From: [Clostridium] methylpentosum DSM 5476
GTDB taxonomy: Bacteria; Bacillota; Clostridia; Oscillospirales; Ruminococcaceae
Direction of reading: 5' to 3'
Length of the DNA stretch: 64,000 nt
Assembly: GCA_000158655.1 (NCBI GenBank)
Contig: EQ973338.1
Coordinates: forward strand, 684,800 to 748,799
Position numbers and translations under genes: made by a program. Positions 27,466 to 35,770 of the stretch are shown in pieces (the stretch's first letter is position 1; each line of letters starts with the position of its first letter). The notes under the pieces are model-generated. The model ran no database searches. It was not told where the DNA came from and worked only from the letters and a program-made list of their open reading frames with translations.

Positions 27466-28473
27466 ATGAGCAAAGTATTCATTCCCAAGGACTATCAGTC
27501 CCCGCTGGGCCTGTATGACACCCAGTCGGCTATTGAACTCGTCAAAAGAACATTTGAGGAGAAACTCACCAAAGCCCTCAACCTCAAAAGGGTCACTGCC
27601 CCGCTGTTTGTGGACAGCGCAACCGGCGTCAACGACAACCTCAACGGGGTGGAGCGCCCGGTTTCCTTTGACATCCTCGAGACCAAAACGGATGCGCAGG
27701 TGGTCCATTCCCTGGCGAAGTGGAAACGGCTCGCCCTTTACAAATACGGTTTCAAACCAGGTGAGGGACTCTACACCAACATGAACGCCATCCGGCGAGA
27801 TGAAGAACTCACCAACCTCCATTCGATCTACGTCGACCAGTGGGACTGGGAAAAGATCATCACCCGGGAGATGCGCAACCTCACCTATCTAAAAGAGACC
27901 GTCACCTCGATTGTCGGCGCCATCTGCGACACACTTGACAAGGTAAAATCGGTTTATCCGGACATCCCAGTCACCCTCAGCCGGGAGGTGAGCTTTGTCA
28001 CCACCCAGCAGCTCGAGGACCTCTATCCCTCCCTCTCCCCCAAAGAGCGGGAAAACGAATACCTCAAGGTACATAAAACCGCCTTTATTATGCAGATTGG
28101 AGATCTGCTCAAATCGGGCGAAAAACACGACGGCCGGGCTCCCGATTACGACGATTGGAAGCTCAACGGAGACATCGTTTTCTGGAACGAACTGCTCGGG
28201 CGCGCATTCGAAGTATCCTCCATGGGCATCCGGGTGGACGCAAAGTCGCTTGACGAGCAGCTCACCAAGGCGGATTGCGATGACCGCAGAGAGCTTCCCT
28301 TCCACAAGATGGTTCTGGATGGAACCCTCCCCCTCACGATGGGCGGCGGCATCGGCCAGTCGAGAATCTGCATGCTGCTGCTCGGCAAGGCGCACATCGG
28401 TGAAGTCCAGGTTTCGATCTGGGACAGCAGGACGCTTGAAACCTGTGAGGCGGCCGGCGTCAACCTGCTGTAA
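27466..28473 (+). CDS. asnA: Aspartate--ammonia ligase
   Basis: A 335-residue ammonia-dependent asparagine synthetase of the class II aminoacyl-tRNA-synthetase fold. Typical stretches are KVFIPKDYQSPLG, VSFDILETKTDAQVVHSLAKWKR, YTNMNAIRRDEEL, HSIYVDQWDWEK, and LPLTMGGGIGQSR with the motif 3-like arginine. The start follows AGAAAGGA by about 9 nt. It uses ammonia directly and so belongs with AmtB and the glutamine synthetases. The leader terminator should make it responsive to the ANTAR protein. The next gene, glnN, begins 36 nt after its stop. Confidence 0.96.
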   Translation: MSKVFIPKDYQSPLGLYDTQSAIELVKRTFEEKLTKALNLKRVTAPLFVDSATGVNDNLNGVERPVSFDILETKTDAQVVHSLAKWKRLALYKYGFKPGEGLYTNMNAIRRDEELTNLHSIYVDQWDWEKIITREMRNLTYLKETVTSIVGAICDTLDKVKSVYPDIPVTLSREVSFVTTQQLEDLYPSLSPKERENEYLKVHKTAFIMQIGDLLKSGEKHDGRAPDYDDWKLNGDIVFWNELLGRAFEVSSMGIRVDAKSLDEQLTKADCDDRRELPFHKMVLDGTLPLTMGGGIGQSRICMLLLGKAHIGEVQVSIWDSRTLETCEAAGVNLL

Positions 28474-28509
28474 GTAAAAACGCAAACATTGTTGAAAGGG
28501 TTGGTATAC

Positions 28510-30600
28510 ATGAGTCATTTATCCGAACTGTTCGGCAGCATGGTGTTTAACGATGCTGTGATGAAGGAAAAACTTCCGCACGCGACCTACAAATTGCTGA
28601 AAAAATCGATTGCAACTGGTCAGAGCCTTGATTTGAATGTGGCCAACATCGTGGCCAACGCGATGAAGGATTGGGCGATTGAAAAGGGAGTCACCCACTT
28701 TACCCACTGGTTCCAGCCGATGACCGGGGTGACCGCGGAAAAACACGACAGCTTCATCTCTCCGACCGGGGATGGCCAGGTGATCATGGAGTTTTCAGGC
28801 AAAGAGCTTGTCAAAGGCGAACCGGACGCATCGAGCTTCCCCTCGGGCGGGCTGCGCGCTACCTTTGAAGCGCGGGGCTACACAGCTTGGGACCCCACCT
28901 CCTACGCCTTTATCAAGGACGGCACCCTCTGCATCCCGACCATCTTCTGTTCCTACGGCGGCGAGGCGCTCGACAAAAAGACGCCCCTCCTCCGCTCTCA
29001 GGAGACGATCAACAAACAGGCGCTGCGGATTCTCCGTCTGTTTGGTAACGAGGAAGTAAAAGAGGTGGTGACAACCGTCGGACCAGAGCAGGAGTACTTT
29101 CTGGTGGATAAAGAGCTGTATGACCAGAGAAAGGATCTCATCTTCTGCGGCCGCACCCTGTTCGGAGCCAAGGCTCCCAAAGGCCAGGAGCTGGAAGATC
29201 ACTATTTTGGGACCATCAAACCCCGGGTGGCGGCCTACATGAAGGATCTGGATGAAGAGCTGTGGAAGCTCGGCATCCTCGCCAAAACCGAACACAACGA
29301 GGTGGCGCCTGCGCAGCACGAGCTCGCCCCGATTTTCACCACCACCAATGCGGCGAGCGATCACAACCAGCTCACCATGGAGCTGATGAAAAAGGTCGCC
29401 ACCCGACACGGCCTTGTCTGCCTGCTGCACGAGAAGCCGTTCGCAGGGGTCAACGGAAGTGGAAAACACAACAACTGGTCCATTTCGACCGACACTGGGG
29501 TGAATCTGCTCGACCCGGGCAAATCCCCCCGTGAAAACCCGCAGTTTCTCCTCTTCCTCTGCGCGGTGATCCAGGCGGTCGACGACTACCAGGATATGCT
29601 CCGCCTGTCGGTTGCGACCGCGGGCAATGACCACCGTCTCGGCGCAAACGAGGCGCCTCCGGCGATTGTGTCGATGTTCCTTGGCGACGAACTGACCGAA
29701 GTGCTCGAATCGGTGCTCAACGAAACCGAGTACGACAAGAAAGAGAAAATCAACATGGAAGTCGGGGTGCATGTGCTGCCGAGATTCTCCAAAGATACCA
29801 CCGACCGCAACCGCACCTCTCCGTTTGCCTTTACTGGAAATAAATTTGAATTCCGGATGCTCGGTTCCTCTCTCTCGGTCGCTGGCCCGAACATCGTGCT
29901 CAACACGATCATCGCGGATGTCCTCGAGCAGTTTGCAGATGAACTCGAAACGGCAGACGATTTTAAAACCGCCCTGCACGACCTGCTCCGCCGCACCCTC
30001 AAAGAACACAAGCGAATCATCTTCAACGGCAACAACTACGCGGACGAGTGGGTGGAAGAAGCTGACAGGCGCGGATTGCTCAACCTCAAATCCACCCCCG
30101 AGGCGCTCCCCTACTTTGTCAGCGAAAAAAACATCAGCCTGTTCACCAAACACAATATCTTCACCGAAATTGAAATGCGCTCCCGGTATGAGATCATGAT
30201 GGAGAGCTACAGCAAACAGATCAACATCGAGGCGCTGACTATGGTGGATATGGTCAAAAAGGACATTCTGCCCTCCGCGACGAGTTACATCAAAGAGCTC
30301 TGTGACACGGCAGTTGCCAAAAAGCAGTTTACGCCGCTGGCTACCTGCTCGTTTGAGGAGATATTGGTCACCAAGCTCTCCTCCCTCTGCGACCAGCTCT
30401 ACAAAAAGACCGAGGAGCTCGACGGGCTGCTGCTCCACGCCAAGGAACACACTGAGGTCTGCGACTGCGCGATGTTCTACAAAAACGAAGTCTTTGCGGT
30501 GATGCAGCAGGTGCGCGGGCTCGCGGATGAACTCGAGGTCAATACGGCAAAGCAATACTGGCCCTATCCCACCTACAGCGAACTGTTATTCAGTGTTTAA
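28510..30600 (+). CDS. glnN: Glutamine synthetase type III
   Basis: A 696-residue GSIII. ATG at 28510 ([15 protein letters not shown]) with AAAGGG 9 nt upstream is preferred over a TTG seven codons earlier. Visible features are [19 protein letters not shown], the glutamate-site [28 protein letters not shown] and [12 protein letters not shown]. The length of about 700 residues and the C-terminal helical extension are characteristic of GSIII, compared with about 440 for the GlnA encoded at 20462. It is probably cotranscribed with asnA. The presence of GSI and GSIII together suggests use at different ammonia levels, which the sequence cannot decide. Confidence 0.96.
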   Translation: MSHLSELFGSMVFNDAVMKEKLPHATYKLLKKSIATGQSLDLNVANIVANAMKDWAIEKGVTHFTHWFQPMTGVTAEKHDSFISPTGDGQVIMEFSGKELVKGEPDASSFPSGGLRATFEARGYTAWDPTSYAFIKDGTLCIPTIFCSYGGEALDKKTPLLRSQETINKQALRILRLFGNEEVKEVVTTVGPEQEYFLVDKELYDQRKDLIFCGRTLFGAKAPKGQELEDHYFGTIKPRVAAYMKDLDEELWKLGILAKTEHNEVAPAQHELAPIFTTTNAASDHNQLTMELMKKVATRHGLVCLLHEKPFAGVNGSGKHNNWSISTDTGVNLLDPGKSPRENPQFLLFLCAVIQAVDDYQDMLRLSVATAGNDHRLGANEAPPAIVSMFLGDELTEVLESVLNETEYDKKEKINMEVGVHVLPRFSKDTTDRNRTSPFAFTGNKFEFRMLGSSLSVAGPNIVLNTIIADVLEQFADELETADDFKTALHDLLRRTLKEHKRIIFNGNNYADEWVEEADRRGLLNLKSTPEALPYFVSEKNISLFTKHNIFTEIEMRSRYEIMMESYSKQINIEALTMVDMVKKDILPSATSYIKELCDTAVAKKQFTPLATCSFEEILVTKLSSLCDQLYKKTEELDGLLLHAKEHTEVCDCAMFYKNEVFAVMQQVRGLADELEVNTAKQYWPYPTYSELLFSV

Positions 30601-30677
30601 TCAGCCTGTCCATGCCCCTACGGGCAGGCGGGTTAAAATACAAACTGGATCATGCTGCTCCACCTAAACTGAATACA

Positions 30678-30770
30678 TATAATCTCTTTCTTAGACAGCA
30701 TGATGCACAAAGGCGTGTGTCGTTGTTCCTCAAACAGAACAGCGACACACGCCTTTCCATATTTTTAGGA
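30678..30770 (+). promoter_or_regulatory. amtB leader: -10, ANTAR-type hexaloop, intrinsic terminator
   Basis: TATAAT (30678-30683) without a good -35 is followed by TGCAC-AAAGGC-GTGTG (30704-30719), a hexaloop with A1 and G4 closed by C-G, A-U, C-G and wobble pairs. The strand from the loop onward, AAAGGCGTGTGTCG (30709-30722), pairs with CGACACACGCCTTT (30743-30756), then CCATATTTTT: a terminator just before amtB. A 9-bp pairing ATCATGCTG/CAGCATGAT (about 30649-30704) brackets the -10 and may be another RNA fold if transcription comes from glnN. Confidence 0.72.
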
Positions 30771-30780
30771 GGAATGTACT

Positions 30781-32484
30781 ATGTTTTCATCCGTGGATAC
30801 CATTTGGGTATTGCTCGGTGCATTGCTTGTTTTCTTCATGCAGGCCGGTTTCGCAATGGTCGAAACAGGCTTCACCCGGGCGAAAAACGCAGGCAACATC
30901 ATCATGAAAAACCTGATGGACTTTGCAATCGGAACCATTGTATTCTGGGTTCTAGGCTTTGGGCTGATGTTTGCGGGCAACGGTTCCTTCATCGGGGGAA
31001 TCGACTTCCTGATTCAGGGGGACTACAGCTCGACCATCCCAACAGCCGCATTCATTATCTTCCAGACTGTCTTTTGCGCGACTGCAGCGACCATCGTCTC
31101 AGGCGCCATGGCAGAGCGGACCAAATTTATCTCCTACTGCATTTACAGTGCGGTCATCAGTGCGGTGATCTATCCGATTTCGGGTCACTGGATCTGGGGC
31201 GGCGGCTGGCTCTCTCAGCTCGGCTTCCATGATTTTGCGGGCTCGACCGCAGTCCACATGGTCGGCGGTGTCGCAGCGCTCGTCGGTGCGAAAATCCTCG
31301 GTCCCCGTATCGGCAAATACGGCAAGGACGGCAAACCCAAGGCAATTCCCGGCCACAGCCTGACCCTCGGCGCGCTCGGCGTCTTTATCCTCTGGTTTGC
31401 ATGGTTTGGCTTCAACGGCGGTTCCACCGTCTCAATGACAGGGGACAGCTCCCTTCTCTCAGCCTCCAATATTTTTGTCACCACCAACCTGGCGGCAGCG
31501 ACCTCAACGGTAACTGTCATGATCATCACCTGGATCCGTTACAAAAAGCCGGATGTTTCCATGACACTCAACGGTTCCCTCGCGGGTCTGGTCGCCATTA
31601 CGGCAGGCTGTGACATGGTTGATCCGGTCGGCGCGTTCTTTATCGGGCTCATCGCCGCTTTTGTGGTGGTCTTTGGCATCGAATTCATCGACAAAGTGCT
31701 CAAAATCGACGATCCGGTCGGTGCAATCGGGGTGCACGGATTCTGCGGTGCAACCGGTACTCTGCTCACCGGTGTCTTTTCGGTGGACCAGGGGCTTGCC
31801 TATGGACACGGCTTCCAGTTCCTCGGCGTTCAGGCGCTCGGTGTGATCTCTGTCATCGCCTGGGTTGCCATCACGATGACCATCGTCTTCTTTGTCATCA
31901 AAAAGACAATCGGCCTGCGCGTCTCCAAAGAGGAGGAAATTGAAGGCCTCGACATCAGAGAACACGGCATCGCGAACAGCTATGCGGACTTTATGCCCGC
32001 TGTTCCCGGGGCAATCCCGACAGTCAACGGCATTCCCGACACCCATGTTTCCCAGATTCCGGTTGAACAGGCGGTGCCGGTTGAGTTGATCTCCGGCTCC
32101 TCTGACGAGGGCGCACCCGCTTCGGATGTCAAGCTCACTAAGCTCGTCATCGTTACCCGTCAGAGCAAGTTTGAGGAACTCAAGGCGGCAATGAACGCCA
32201 TCGAGGTCACCGGCATGACGGTCACCCAGGTCATCGGCTGCGGCACCCAGAAGGGCGCAACCGAGTTTTACCGCGGCGTGCCGGTTGAAATGAACCTGTT
32301 GCCCAAGATCAAGGTCGAAATTGTCGTGTGCAGAGTTCCGGTCAGGACGGTCATTGAAACCGCGAAAAAAGTGCTCTACACCGGCCATTACGGCGACGGT
32401 AAAATCTTTGTCTACGACATTGAAAATGTCGTCAAGGTCCGCACCGGGGAAGAAGGCTGCGCAGCCCTGCAAAACGACGATTGA
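30781..32484 (+). CDS. amtB: Ammonium transporter fused to a PII signal domain
   Basis: A 567-residue membrane protein. Residues 1-400 form the Amt channel (about 11 membrane segments; no extra signal peptide) with the signature DFAGSTAVHMVGG containing the first pore His and GVHGFCGATG containing the second. A linker (about 400-450) leads to a complete PII (GlnB/GlnK) domain at about 451-560: KLTKLVIVTRQSKFEEL, the T-loop GCGTQKGATEFYRG with the tyrosine that is uridylylated in proteobacteria, LPKIKVEIVV, and TGHYGDGKIFVYDIE. PII normally plugs Amt as a separate protein; here the regulator is tethered. AGGAGG lies 5-8 nt before the start. Nitrogen control by ANTAR is expected from its leader. 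Confidence 0.95.
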   Translation: MFSSVDTIWVLLGALLVFFMQAGFAMVETGFTRAKNAGNIIMKNLMDFAIGTIVFWVLGFGLMFAGNGSFIGGIDFLIQGDYSSTIPTAAFIIFQTVFCATAATIVSGAMAERTKFISYCIYSAVISAVIYPISGHWIWGGGWLSQLGFHDFAGSTAVHMVGGVAALVGAKILGPRIGKYGKDGKPKAIPGHSLTLGALGVFILWFAWFGFNGGSTVSMTGDSSLLSASNIFVTTNLAAATSTVTVMIITWIRYKKPDVSMTLNGSLAGLVAITAGCDMVDPVGAFFIGLIAAFVVVFGIEFIDKVLKIDDPVGAIGVHGFCGATGTLLTGVFSVDQGLAYGHGFQFLGVQALGVISVIAWVAITMTIVFFVIKKTIGLRVSKEEEIEGLDIREHGIANSYADFMPAVPGAIPTVNGIPDTHVSQIPVEQAVPVELISGSSDEGAPASDVKLTKLVIVTRQSKFEELKAAMNAIEVTGMTVTQVIGCGTQKGATEFYRGVPVEMNLLPKIKVEIVVCRVPVRTVIETAKKVLYTGHYGDGKIFVYDIENVVKVRTGEEGCAALQNDD

Positions 32485-32551
32485 TTTAAATCTTATTTTC
32501 ACTTGGCTGTACACACCAGCCGAAGCTTTTCAGAAATGCGAGGGATTTCCA

Positions 32552-32809
32552 ATGAAATTCATCCGGTCAACGGCAGCGCTGATTGCCGCAATGCTCCTCT
32601 TCTCCCCCCTCTCTCTGGCCTCTGCCCAGGCGGAGCCCCTGCTGGCAAGCGAAACGTCTGTTAGATCTGATCAACAGCCCAAAAACAACGAGGCGGGACT
32701 CATCACGATCACTGCGCTCGCCGTGCTCTCAAGCGGCGTTGTCCATCTAGTGCGTAGAGGGGTTTCCAAACGCCGCATAGACACGCCAGATCAAAGAAAC
32801 TCTTTCTAG
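32552..32809 (+). CDS. Small secreted or membrane protein of unknown function
   Basis: An 85-residue protein: signal peptide MKFIRSTAALIAAMLL...SLASAQA (1-27), a short polar stretch, and a hydrophobic segment ITITALAVLSSGVVHLV (about 51-68) ending in basic residues. The start at 32552 follows GCGAGGG by 9 nt. It begins 67 nt after amtB and is followed by a hairpin. I do not recognise the family; the gene could be cotranscribed with amtB. Confidence 0.55.
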   Translation: MKFIRSTAALIAAMLLFSPLSLASAQAEPLLASETSVRSDQQPKNNEAGLITITALAVLSSGVVHLVRRGVSKRRIDTPDQRNSF

Positions 32810-32845
32810 AAACAACAGGCCCATGTTGCACGGCCTGAGCATGCA

Positions 32846-32876
32846 AAACAGCCCCCAATTGAATTGGGGGCTGTTT
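32846..32876 (+). terminator. Terminator-like perfect palindrome
   Basis: AAACAGCCCCCAATT and AATTGGGGGCTGTTT, separated by one base, with only a short T run. It probably ends the asnA-glnN-amtB transcription unit. Confidence 0.6.
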
Positions 32877-33094
32877 GGTTGAACCGATACAACTGTACCC
32901 TTGGAATCCTCTACCCTCTGTGCATACGAAATGGCCTGCACCGCTCAAAGGATATGGCAGAGAATCGCCAGCAAAAACGGCAAACAGGAAAGTTCTTCTG
33001 GCTCGCTGCAGCGGACTGGCGCCAATCTGAAGCACCGCCGAAGGTCCCCATAGCTGCCCATAGACGATTCAAAACCGGATGAAGCTCTTCTAGA

Positions 33095-33559
33095 AAAATC
33101 GCAGTTGTGAACACCCCATTTGTTTCATCGTAAGCATCCCTTGCGCTGAGCGAGACGCCGCGCAGGGCAAGATTCGCCATATCCGTCTGCGCAATGACGC
33201 ACAGCGCATCGGGACGCTGAAAAATAAGCTCTGACAGAAGTCGGACGGTTTCCCGCCCAAGTCGTTTGCCGAGGAACCCCAGCTCCCCACTCCGGTCCTC
33301 CATGCTGTGGATTTTCTCCACCGGCAGCGTTCCCTGCCAGTCCTCTCCACTGTTCCAATAGAGGGTATCCCTGCCCCAAGTTGATCTCCCGTTCCCCATA
33401 CAGCAGCAATCAGTTAAACTCTGTTTTGCGCCGCTGCATCTCGTCGATCCAGTTGAGCAGCTGCTCGTACCAACGCGCGACGTGCCCGAGCATAACCCAT
33501 GTTTCAAACATGGCAATGTCGCTGCCCTAAAGCGGACGGGCTGTGAGTTGGTTCATCAT
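33095..33559 (-). pseudogene. Decayed GNAT-family acetyltransferase
   Basis: On the minus strand, MMNQLTARPL, stop, GSDIAMFETWVMLGHVARWYE...WIDEMQRRKTEFN, stop, then a frame change to LYGEREINLGQGYPL and another to WNSGEDWQGTLPVEKIHSM, followed by the acetyl-CoA-site region GFLGKRLGRETVRLLSELIF and ALCVIAQTDMAN. These pieces are in the order and spacing of aminoglycoside-6'-acetyltransferase-like GNAT proteins (RPL..SD..MFETWL..PHV..WY). Two in-frame stops and at least two shifts mean it is not functional. AAGGA precedes the start. Confidence 0.75.
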
Positions 33560-33566
33560 TTTCCTT

Positions 33567-34592
33567 CTAATCCTGAGCTGCCAGCGGGAGAAACACGGAA
33601 AACCGGCTTCCCTTTCCCAGTTTAGATTCCACTTTGATATACCCATCCTGCCGCGAAACGATTTCACGGGTAAGGTAGAGTCCAACGCCAACCCCTTCTT
33701 CCTCCCGGGCATTGCTTCCCCGGTAAAACCGTTGGAACAGGCGTGGAATTTCCTCCTCTGCAACTCCGCTTCCCGTATCTTCAATGTCAATGCGCAGATA
33801 GATCTCATACGCCTCGACCCGAACCGCAATCCTGCCGCCCGGCTGGGTGTATTTCACCGCATTGTCCAGGAGATTGAAGAGCGCCTCCGCCGTCCATTTT
33901 TCATCGAGTAAAGCCACAACTTCCCCCTGAGGGAAAAACTCGACTGCAATCCCCTTGTCCTGCGCTTTCTGACAACACTGGTGCAGGGCGGAAAGAATCA
34001 CCGAGTTGACCGAAGTGCGGCGTGGAGTGAGCTGAATGACACCGCCTTCGAGCCGGGAGAGCTTGATGAGGTTTTCCATCAGCCAGGTGAGCTTGTCGAG
34101 CTGAATGCAGATATTGCCGCTGAATTCCCGACGCTCGTTCGGGGATAGTCCCTCATCCAGTAAAAAAGAGGCATAGAGCTGTAGATTGGCGAGTGGGGTC
34201 TTGAGCTGGTGGGCAATATCTGAAATGAGTTGCTGAATGTTGTCCCGCTCCTGAGCGATCTGTTGGTTGTGCGCACGCAGGATCCCCGTTAGTTTAAGCG
34301 TCTGCATCTGAAGCTTGGAAAACAGGTCGTCACCCAGAGTGGAGACAGTGTCGATTTCCCGCAGATCAATGAGCGCCTCCAGCAGATCGGACAGCTGCTG
34401 GAGTACCCGTCCTGTCTCGCTGCGAAACATCCGCTGTTGTATCCAAAACAGGAACAGGACTAATACACCGGCTCCTGCCGAAACAACAGCTGCAGTGGAA
34501 GACTCAAACACAAGCCAGAGGGTGAGGGCGAGTCCCCCTTCCACAGCGGTGAGAAGAATCAACAGGATAACACCCTTAGTCCGCAAGCTCAT
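33567..34592 (-). CDS. Sensor histidine kinase
   Basis: A 341-residue membrane kinase. Two hydrophobic segments (about 6-28 and 36-50) are separated by only a few residues, so the sensor has almost no outer loop, as in intramembrane-sensing kinases. Then come a linker helix, the H-box ISDIAHQLKTPLANLQLYA (His about 128), the N-box FNLLDNAVKYT, DTGSGV, and GVGVGLYLTREIV. Its start overlaps the stop of the response regulator (ATGA). The short sensor and the exporter genes upstream suggest control of antimicrobial-peptide or cell-envelope stress export, but the ligand is unknown. Confidence 0.93.
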   Translation of the reverse strand: MSLRTKGVILLILLTAVEGGLALTLWLVFESSTAAVVSAGAGVLVLFLFWIQQRMFRSETGRVLQQLSDLLEALIDLREIDTVSTLGDDLFSKLQMQTLKLTGILRAHNQQIAQERDNIQQLISDIAHQLKTPLANLQLYASFLLDEGLSPNERREFSGNICIQLDKLTWLMENLIKLSRLEGGVIQLTPRRTSVNSVILSALHQCCQKAQDKGIAVEFFPQGEVVALLDEKWTAEALFNLLDNAVKYTQPGGRIAVRVEAYEIYLRIDIEDTGSGVAEEEIPRLFQRFYRGSNAREEEGVGVGLYLTREIVSRQDGYIKVESKLGKGSRFSVFLPLAAQD

Positions 34593-35260
34593 CGCTCCTC
34601 TCCCCAGGTGTACCCAATACCAAAGACGGTAATCACATACCGAGGGTGCTTTGGGTCCTCTTCAATTTTGCGCCGCAGCCGCGCGATGTTGACGCTCAGC
34701 GCGTTTTCATCCACAAAGTTCTCGTTGCAGTCCCACAGCCGTTCAATGAGTGTTTGACGGGTGAGCACCCTCCCTTTGTTTTTGGTAAGCAGCTCAAGCA
34801 GTGCGTATTCAGTGGCAGTGAGCTTTACCGGCTTGCCGTCCTTGTGCACGCTGTAGCGCTGATAGTCCACCCGAAGCGCGCCGCTGCTAAATACGGTTTC
34901 TTGTCGGTCTGCCCGCCGCAGCACCGCCCGAACCCGCTGCTTGAGGACAGGGACGGAAAACGGCTTTGCAATGTAGTCGTCGCACCCAGTTTCAAACCCT
35001 GCGACAATTTCCCGTTCGGTGTCGTTCGCTGTCAAAAAGATCACTGGGAGAGATCGCTCTCTCCGCAGCTGAGTACACAGGTCAAGGCCGTTGCCGTCAG
35101 GGAGGTTGATGTCGAGCAGCGCAAGCTCTGCATCCCTCCCCAGCACAAGCCCCTCCCGGCAGGTGGAGGCACAGATGGACTCATGCCCCTCCTGCGAAAG
35201 AGCAAAGGCAATTCCTCGGCTGAGCATCCGGTCGTCCTCCACAAGTAATATTTTGGCCAA
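34589..35260 (-). CDS. OmpR-type response regulator
   Basis: A 223-residue two-domain regulator. TTG at 35260 (read as Met-Ala-Lys-Ile-Leu) is chosen because GGAGG stands 7 nt before it; upstream codons in the frame have no family match. The receiver has VEDDR, the phosphoacceptor in LALLDINLPDGNG (Asp about 51), T in LTAND and K in YIAKPFSV. The C-terminal winged helix includes KLTATEYALLELLTKNKGRVLTR and RYVITVFGIGYTW. It is translationally coupled with the kinase gene. Confidence 0.93.
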   Translation of the reverse strand: MAKILLVEDDRMLSRGIAFALSQEGHESICASTCREGLVLGRDAELALLDINLPDGNGLDLCTQLRRERSLPVIFLTANDTEREIVAGFETGCDDYIAKPFSVPVLKQRVRAVLRRADRQETVFSSGALRVDYQRYSVHKDGKPVKLTATEYALLELLTKNKGRVLTRQTLIERLWDCNENFVDENALSVNIARLRRKIEEDPKHPRYVITVFGIGYTWGEER

Positions 35261-35400
35261 TGCAATTCCTCCTTGGTCCGCTCTTCCGAAGTAGGGCAGT
35301 CTTCCAACTGGGCCGTCGTTGCCCCAGCTCTGCGGGCTCAACCCCTGTTCCCAATCTGTTTGCAACGCTCCATTCCAGAACAGTTTTTCCGTGTGCCATT

Positions 35401-35429
35401 ATTATAACACGTTCAGCATCTTTCTACCA
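35401..35429 (-). promoter_or_regulatory. Possible promoter of the two-component operon
   Basis: Minus-strand TATAAT (35406-35401) with TGGTAG 17 nt upstream. The -35 is poor, so this is tentative. Confidence 0.35.
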
Positions 35430-35770
35430 GAATCCCCACATATTCTTTCACTGCACGATTCGGGCGGTAGTAGAGCACTCACAATAGGAAGATAAGGTAC
35501 AAAACTGAACTCTGTTCCAGGCTGGACTGCCACCGCAAAACAGCGACAACCCGAGCCACTGGGGGATCACTGGCCGACCCAGCGTGTACCAAGAGTTGTC
35601 GATGGCCAAAAAGCCGTTCCAACAGAAGCAGAGACGACTCGAATCCACGCAGAGGATCAACCCCTCGCAGCTGCATCCGATGGGGACAATTCAGCCTTTC
35701 TCAGGACGCGTGACGGCGGCGGTTGTTCCAGGACTGGTTCAAACCAGTATTCAGACCTCTGCACGCTTTC
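35430..35770. other. Intergenic stretch without recognised gene
   Basis: Only short open frames in several phases occur and none resembles a known protein. The sequence is not strongly AT-rich, so it may be decayed coding DNA, but I could not identify a source. Confidence 0.4.
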
